Assembly: GCA_029865265.1 (NCBI GenBank)
Contig: JAOUHG010000007.1
Location: forward strand, 1 to 64,000
DNA: 64,000 nucleotides
Origin: Candidatus Krumholzibacteriia bacterium
GTDB taxonomy: Bacteria > Krumholzibacteriota > Krumholzibacteriia > WVZY01 > JAKEHA01
Reading direction: 5' to 3'
Shown: positions 61,012 to 64,000 of the stretch, piece after piece
Position numbering within the stretch: the stretch's first letter is position 1
Layout of the letters: every line of letters begins with the position of its first letter
Position numbers and translations under genes: made by a program
The notes under the pieces: generated by a model
What the model saw: only the letters and a program-made list of their open reading frames with translations
Database searches by the model: none
Told to the model about the DNA's origin: nothing

Positions 61012-61902
61012 CTACTCCCCACAGACCACCGCGAGTGCGGTGTGATCCGGGTTCACCGCGAGACGCGTCGCCGTGGGCGCACCCCACTCGCGCACATCGG
61101 CGACGCGTTCCCAGGCGCCGCCTGACAGCGGCCGCGCCGCAAAGATTTCGCCGCCGCCGCTCGCGAGCAGCACGTCGCCTATCCAGACCGCATCCTGGCC
61201 CTCCGCCGGCGCGTCGATGAGCCAGGCGGGTTGCGCCGCACCGTCCGGCAGGCGGAAGAAGCGGTACGCGTCATCCGCGCTGCGCATGGTGAAGGCCAGA
61301 TCGCGGGTCCCGGGCACGCGGCGGATGAAGCGCCCGATGTCCCGTGCGCGCACCGTCTCCCGCTGCGAGGCCACGTCGACCGTGCGCAAGGTGTGCGGCT
61401 CCCCCACCACGAACACCGCAACCGTGGCGGCGTCGATCCATTCGAAATATCCCACCGAATCGACACCCGCCATGACCAGCCGCGGGTTGCCGCCGTCCGA
61501 GTCGAAGCACCACAGGCGCTGGGTGCTGTCCGCCTCCACGCGCACCGTGCAGAACCCGCCGCCGTCCGGCATCGGCGTCGGCGAATACTCGCTCTCCGGC
61601 GTGCGCGTCACCCTCACCGCCGCGCCGGAACCGGCGTCCCGGCGCCAGACATCAGTGCCGGTGCTGTCTCCGGCAACGTAGAGGAACGATCCCGACGACA
61701 CGAAGGCGGGCTGGTTGTCGTAACCGGGCCGCCGGGTGGCGTTGACCCCGACCCCCACCCGCACCGCTCCGTCGTCCACGGTCAGCGGGGCAAGCCATAT
61801 GTCGGAGCCCGGGAGTTGCGCGACAAGGGGTGCCGGCAGAAGGATTATCCACAATGCGAAACAAAGTGAGATAAGCATCGTAACGAACTGTTTATATGCC
61901 AT
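61012..61902 (-). CDS. TolB-like (PD40) beta-propeller exported protein
   Basis: A 296-residue protein with an N-terminal signal peptide (about MAYKQFVTMLISLCFALWII, cut after LVAQ). The rest is made of PD40-type blades: QPAFVSSGSFLYVAGDS, EYSPTPMPDGGGFCTVRVE, DLAFTMRSADDAYRFFRL, TRLAVNPDHTALAVVCGE. It resembles the C-terminal propeller of TolB without the N-terminal domain, so binding rather than catalysis is likely. The start at 61902 is chosen for signal-peptide length; the ribosome site is weak. Transcribed divergently from the sugar-dehydrogenase-like gene. Confidence 0.78.
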   Translation of the reverse strand: MAYKQFVTMLISLCFALWIILLPAPLVAQLPGSDIWLAPLTVDDGAVRVGVGVNATRRPGYDNQPAFVSSGSFLYVAGDSTGTDVWRRDAGSGAAVRVTRTPESEYSPTPMPDGGGFCTVRVEADSTQRLWCFDSDGGNPRLVMAGVDSVGYFEWIDAATVAVFVVGEPHTLRTVDVASQRETVRARDIGRFIRRVPGTRDLAFTMRSADDAYRFFRLPDGAAQPAWLIDAPAEGQDAVWIGDVLLASGGGEIFAARPLSGGAWERVADVREWGAPTATRLAVNPDHTALAVVCGE

Positions 61903-61953
61903 ATACAACGTCACACCCCCGGCACAAAAAGTGGGTTTTCCACCGTCCGCCGG

Positions 61954-61983
61954 TTGACCCCCCGGCAGGCTCCCCATTATAAT
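61954..61983 (+). promoter_or_regulatory. Promoter of the sugar-dehydrogenase-like gene
   Basis: TTGACC (61954-61959), an 18-bp spacer and a perfect TATAAT (61978-61983). The -10 box is inside the 18-bp palindrome TCCCCATTATAATGGGGA (61971-61988). About 80 nt of untranslated leader follow. Confidence 0.7.
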
Positions 61984-62003
61984 GGGGAACCCCGGTTATC
62001 CAA
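61976..62003 (-). promoter_or_regulatory. Promoter of the TolB-like gene, sharing the palindromic -10 region
   Basis: On the minus strand TTGGAT (62003-61998), a 16-bp spacer and TATAAT (61981-61976). The -10 box overlaps that of the plus-strand promoter within the same palindrome, so the two cannot both be occupied. The spacing is at the short end. Confidence 0.5.
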
Positions 62004-62072
62004 CGGGAAACACGCCCGTCGCCGTCCCTGACACAACTTTCGTCGCCTGGGCCGCCATTCGATCGCTCAACC

Positions 62073-63530
62073 ATGCGCCACCTGCTGCAGCTGCTCTGCC
62101 TTGCCCTGATACTGGCTCCCACCGCGGGCCTCGCCGGGGACTATCAGCTCGAGAACGCATTCCCCTACCTCTCGTTCGCCTTCCCGACCGACATCCAGTC
62201 CGCCCCCGACGGCAGCAACCGGGTCTTCGTGGTCGAGAAGGGGGGCGTGATCAAGGTCTTCCCGAAGAAGTTCGAGGTGCAGCCGGGCGAGGTGACGGAG
62301 TTTCTCAATCTCGTCGGCAAGGTAAGGGCGTCGGGTGAAGCCGGTGCACTGGGGCTGGCGTTCCACCCCCAGTACGCGAGCAACGGCACGTTCTTCGTGT
62401 TCTTCGTCTCGGACTATCCGTACCGCTGCACCGTCGCGCGCTACCAGGTGAGCGCTGACCCCGACGTGGCGGACGAGTCCACCGAAACCATCCTCCTCGA
62501 GGCGCCCAAGGCGGGTGTGTGGCACAACGGCGGGCAGATTGCCTTCGGCCCCGACGGGTATCTCTACGTCGGCCTCGGAGAGGACCAGGTCGGCGAGTAC
62601 GCCCAGGATCTGTCCGACCTGCGCGGATCGATTCTGCGCATCGACGTGGACGTGCCCGCGGCCCCGCCGGGCGGCATCGCCACCCACTACGAGATCCCCG
62701 CGGACAACCCGTTCGCCGGCAACGCGCAGGGCTACCGCGAGGAGATATTTGCGTACGGCTTCCGCAACCCGTGGCGTTTTTCGGTGGATCCGCTGAGCGG
62801 AGAGCTGTGGGTGGCGGACGTGGGCGAGGACACGTGGGAGGAGATCAACCGCGTGACCCCGGGCAGGAACTACGGGTGGCCGTACATGGAAGGCCCCGAC
62901 TGCCTCGATCAGGGACAGTGCAACGCGCAGGGCGCCGCGCTCGTCGCGCCCTTCTACGCGTATGACCACAGTGAGGGCATCGCGGTGATCGGCGGCCACC
63001 GCTACTGGGGCCCGCGCCTGCCGGAACTCGCCGGCCTGTACGTGTTCGCCGACTACACCGGGGGCGTGGTGTGGGGGCTGCGCTTCGACGGCGCCGGACC
63101 GCCGGAACGTTTCGAGCTGGTCACGGGCGCGCCCAACCTGCTCACCTTCGGGGTGGGACCGACGCGGGAACTCTACGTGGCGTCCATCGACGGCTCCATC
63201 TACCAGCTCGCGCGAACCGTCACCGCCGTGGGCGACCGCCCCCATCCCGCCGCAAGCCGTCTGCTGGGCAACGTCCCCAACCCCTTCAACCCGGCCACCA
63301 CCATCCGCTTCGCGCTCGCAGCCGCGGGCCGGGTGGAGATTGACATCTTCGCAGCCGGCGGCGAACACGTCCGCCGCGTGGTGGCAGAGGATCGCGCCGC
63401 GGGCCCGAACACGGCGGCGTGGCGCGGCGACACCGAGCACGGAACCCGGGCGGCGAGCGGCGTGTATATCGTTCGGCTCCGCGTCGATGGGGTGGCGGTG
63501 GACACGCAGCGCATGGTGCTGTTGAAGTAA
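62073..63530 (+). CDS. PQQ-type soluble sugar dehydrogenase with C-terminal FlgD-like sorting domain
   Basis: A 485-residue secreted protein with a signal peptide (1-21, ending GLAG). Residues about 25-380 form a GSDH-type six-bladed propeller: PTDIQSAPDGSNRVFVVEKGG, GLAFHPQYASNGTFFVFF, VWHNGGQIAFGPDGYLYVGLGE (active-site His), FAYGFRNPWRFSVDP, NYGWPYMEG. Residues about 400-485 are a FlgD-Ig/type A CTD-like domain starting NVPNPFNPATTIRFALAAAG and ending with KK-free strand RMVLLK. Enzymes of this class oxidise aldoses with PQQ and calcium; activity here is not proven. The sorting-like tail fits export by the PorU/PorV-type system. Weak ribosome site before ATG. Confidence 0.87.
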   Translation: MRHLLQLLCLALILAPTAGLAGDYQLENAFPYLSFAFPTDIQSAPDGSNRVFVVEKGGVIKVFPKKFEVQPGEVTEFLNLVGKVRASGEAGALGLAFHPQYASNGTFFVFFVSDYPYRCTVARYQVSADPDVADESTETILLEAPKAGVWHNGGQIAFGPDGYLYVGLGEDQVGEYAQDLSDLRGSILRIDVDVPAAPPGGIATHYEIPADNPFAGNAQGYREEIFAYGFRNPWRFSVDPLSGELWVADVGEDTWEEINRVTPGRNYGWPYMEGPDCLDQGQCNAQGAALVAPFYAYDHSEGIAVIGGHRYWGPRLPELAGLYVFADYTGGVVWGLRFDGAGPPERFELVTGAPNLLTFGVGPTRELYVASIDGSIYQLARTVTAVGDRPHPAASRLLGNVPNPFNPATTIRFALAAAGRVEIDIFAAGGEHVRRVVAEDRAAGPNTAAWRGDTEHGTRAASGVYIVRLRVDGVAVDTQRMVLLK

Positions 63531-63549
63531 CGCGTCCCCCACTCGGGCG

Positions 63550-63579
63550 TTGACAGGCAGCGCCCGCGCGGGACAGAAT
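63550..63579 (+). promoter_or_regulatory. Promoter of the right-edge barrel gene
   Basis: TTGACA (63550-63555), an 18-bp spacer and CAGAAT (63574-63579), 45 bp before the ATG. Perfect -35 box, weaker -10 box. Confidence 0.5.
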
Positions 63580-63623
63580 CGAACGCACCCGCCCCGAGAC
63601 ATCCCCTGTGAAAGGTGAACGAG

Positions 63624-64000
63624 ATGAGTTTCACGCGCACGACCATTGTCAGTCTTCTCGTTGCCGCCACCCTGATGACGACTGCGGCGCGGGCACTCGC
63701 GGTTCGTACCATCACCCGCCCGCTGCTGCTCAACCGTACCGCGGTTTCGGGGTACGCCGGAGCGGCACTTCCGGTGGGTGAGTTCTCGGATTCGCGCGAG
63801 GGCTACGGCAACCACACCAGCCAGGTCTTCGACTGGCCGCCGGATGAATGGGCGGTGGAGATCGAGTACTTCGCCGGGCGCACCTGGTCAATCGGCTTCA
63901 GCTACGCCGCTTCCACCTTCCAGGACAAGGACGACGCAACGCTGGAGACCGCTCTCGACACGTACTCGGGTTTCATTCGCGTGGTGGTGCCAACCGCCTT
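63624..64000 (+). CDS. Predicted outer-membrane beta-barrel protein (N-terminal part, cut by window edge)
   Basis: The frame is open to the right edge (125 full codons). ATG with AAGGTG 7 bp upstream. A signal peptide (about residues 1-26, TIVSLLVAATLMTTAARALA) is followed by GYAGAALPVGEFSDS, the usual first strand and periplasmic turn of small outer-membrane barrels (OMP_b-brl/OmpW-like), and amphipathic strands WAVEIEYFAGRTWSIGFSYA. The rest lies outside. Substrate and family cannot be assigned. Confidence 0.75.
   Translation, partial: MSFTRTTIVSLLVAATLMTTAARALAVRTITRPLLLNRTAVSGYAGAALPVGEFSDSREGYGNHTSQVFDWPPDEWAVEIEYFAGRTWSIGFSYAASTFQDKDDATLETALDTYSGFIRVVVPTA

Noticed and set aside
1-64000. 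tRNA, rRNA, riboswitch, CRISPR, insertion sequence, prophage
   Set aside because: Reading the intergenic gaps on both strands gave no cloverleaf, rRNA-like segment, spacer array, transposase or integrase. Gaps are short, though a small RNA could be missed without a covariance search.

Overview
The window looks like a high-G+C (by eye about two thirds G+C), Gram-negative, free-living bacterium, probably a little-cultured member of the FCB side of the tree (Eisenbacteria/Krumholzibacteria/Latescibacteria-like). The evidence is a gingipain-type (C25) PorU homologue beside a PorV-type barrel, FlgD-like C-terminal sorting-type domains on two exported proteins, many outer-membrane barrel proteins and TPR/NHL/TolB-type exported proteins, combined with a type IV pilus locus arranged like that of Myxococcus. 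The phylum assignment is inference. Almost every gene is on the minus strand; only three (a PpiD-like foldase, a sugar-dehydrogenase-like protein and a barrel protein cut by the right edge) are on the plus strand. No rRNA, tRNA, CRISPR array, insertion sequence or phage gene was seen. No gap without a gene exceeds about 265 bp.

Region 1 (1-12574, read right to left): comEA-like DNA-uptake protein, pilB, pilT, pilC, pilS, pilR, pilA with a good sigma-54 promoter, an ABC ATPase and permease (pilH/pilI positions), a TPR protein, pilD, and pilM cut by the left edge. It encodes the motors, platform, pilin, prepilin peptidase and NtrC-type control of a twitching/uptake pilus.

Region 2 (12592-34126): an outer-membrane TonB-type receptor translationally coupled to an ECF S-component (nutrient uptake); a TPR protein with an Ala/Pro/Lys repeat linker; histidine catabolism hutH-hutU-hutI; and an envelope block consisting of a TamA/BamA-like barrel, a coupled >1100-residue outer-membrane protein, an NHL-propeller lipoprotein, two tandem DUF5683-like proteins, a PorV-like barrel and a 1292-residue PorU-like protease. 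This envelope block is the least understood and most interesting part of the window.

Region 3 (34203-43795): Trm112-like protein, accA, a barrel protein, dnaE and an M23 endopeptidase, then a divergent promoter pair and the PpiD-like foldase, closed by a bidirectional terminator before tatA.

Region 4 (43810-60927): tightly packed housekeeping and cofactor genes: DUF4321, LytR_C, HIT hydrolase, a GlmU-like uridylyltransferase lacking the acetyltransferase half, panC, panB, deoxynucleoside kinase, folK, folB, a propeller lipoprotein, groES-groEL under a perfect CIRCE element, coaX, birA, nadC, uvrB, a short RodZ-like protein and valS. panB/panC and coaX together cover much of the route to phosphopantothenate, and birA serves the biotin-dependent carboxylase whose alpha subunit (accA) is in region 3.

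Region 5 (61012-64000): a TolB-like propeller protein and a PQQ-type sugar dehydrogenase fused to a sorting-type domain, transcribed divergently from promoters that share a palindromic -10 box, then the truncated barrel protein.
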